Positions 62,096 through 62,767 of a stretch of DNA of 62,767 nt are shown here, one piece after another; within the stretch, counting starts at the first letter, position 1; the number at the start of each line of letters is the position of its first letter. The notes below the pieces were generated by a model. That model worked only from the letters and a program-made list of their open reading frames with translations. It was not told the DNA's origin and made no database searches. Where the stretch lies: assembly GCA_018712555.1 (NCBI GenBank), contig DVGT01000079.1:1-62767 (forward strand), in the 5' to 3' direction. The stretch is from Faecimorpha stercoravium (GTDB lineage Bacteria > Bacillota > Clostridia > Lachnospirales > Bianqueaceae). The translations under genes and the position numbers were made by a program.

Positions 62096-62694
62096 TGACA
62101 TTTAAAAGAATAAAATTTGGCGTTTTGCTTGGCTTTGTTCCGATTGGCAAGACCCTGAATATGGACATGATCCGCACCTTTTTTGAAAAAACGGATGAGG
62201 ACACATCCATTTATTTCAGAGACAAAAAGATATGGGTTTGTGGTAAGAAATATCGAGATTATCAGGGAAAATACCCGGTGATTTTTATTACGTTTAAGGA
62301 TGTGAAGCGCGATTCTTGGGAGGAGACCTATGATCAGATTTCTAAGATTCTGATACAGGAGTTTGAGCGTCACAGTGAGCTCTTGGAAAGCGAGTATTGT
62401 AGTACATATGAGAAAGAGTATTTTAAAAATATTCTGGAAGGAAAAGCAAATCGTACAGATATGATGATATCTCTGCAAAGGCTTTCTCAAATGCTGGATG
62501 AACATCATGGGATTCCGCCGATTATTATCATCGATGAGTATGATACGCCGATTCAGCAGGGGTATATGAGAGGATTTTACGATAAAGTGATTCTGTTTAT
62601 GCGCAATCTCTTCTCAGGTGGGCTGAAAGATAACAGACACCTCCTAATATATAAGTGTAGGGTTTCAGTACCCAACAGCCAGTTGGGAACTTAA
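62096..62694 (+). pseudogene. AAA-ATPase (DUF1703-type) gene remnant
   Basis: The plus frame retains IGKTLNMDMIRTFFEKTDED, equivalent to the FGKTLNMSMLR Walker A region of the large family of AAA-ATPase-like/PD-(D/E)XK proteins, and the Walker B IIIIDEYDTPIQQGY, then RNLFSGGLKDNRHL. The N-terminus is missing, cut by the MITE-like element. After NRHL (about 62640) the family match ends and the frame closes in unrelated sequence. These genes are multicopy and often decayed in clostridial genomes. Confidence 0.75.
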
Positions 62695-62767
62695 TCCTCT
62701 CATTGTTTAAGCTGTATAATGATTAGGCATCGGTCTGACGATCACTCCTAGGACCCTGAGCGTCCGT

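Noticed and set aside
62641..62767. End of another insertion sequence after the ATPase remnant
   Set aside because: The sequence is clearly unrelated to the ATPase, but the window stops before any transposase or second end can be seen.
1..62767. tRNA or rRNA genes
   Set aside because: No cloverleaf-like sequence or rRNA block was seen in the intergenic gaps read on either strand.

Overview
The window looks like the chromosome of a Gram-positive Clostridia member, most likely Lachnospiraceae-like. The reasons are Sigma-A promoters with TTGACA/TATAAT boxes, T-box riboswitches, a HisG-short/HisZ pair, the mrnC-rlmB-sigH block, an ECF-type PanT with type III pantothenate kinase, lipoproteins and many Gram-positive membrane proteins. 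Base composition is close to half G+C by eye. Apart from a toxin-antitoxin pair at 12.3-13.0 kb and a degraded ATPase at the right edge, every gene reads on the minus strand, so the biological order runs from high to low coordinates.

Right to middle (61.6 to 46.9 kb): a YesL-type membrane protein, a D-lyxose-type isomerase, a MazG-like NTP pyrophosphatase, alr coupled to an ATP-grasp gene, panT and coaX, then a MacAB-like efflux operon with two different adaptors, an ATPase and a permease, followed by an SNF2 helicase. Next is a peptide ABC transporter operon (46.7 to 37.7 kb) in which the binding protein, one permease and both ATPases carry large extra domains. It ends with a DUF3899 protein.

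Middle (37.6 to 31.4 kb): cysE, mrnC, rlmB and sigH run directly into an AgrC/AgrA-type kinase and LytTR regulator. NfeD and SPFH membrane proteins follow.

Amino-acid block (31.3 to 1 kb): a Trp-specific T-box controls trpEGDCFBA. It is followed by an aminotransferase, a multi-S1 RNA-binding protein, DUF177 and rpmF, then hisZGDCBAHFI. After a scarred intergenic zone with remnants and a toxin-antitoxin pair, a Tyr-specific T-box leads hisE-tyrA-aroA-aroC-pheA-rnhA, then a GH78 enzyme and an M23 peptidase. metF, a stand-alone methionine synthase activation domain and metH (cut by the window edge) close the window. Most genes overlap by 4-14 bases, which implies translational coupling.

The most unusual items are the enlarged Opp transporter, an efflux adaptor whose helical hairpin is interrupted by about 330 residues with acidic repeats, a HisF whose usual second catalytic aspartate is replaced by glutamine, and hisE placed under a Tyr T-box.
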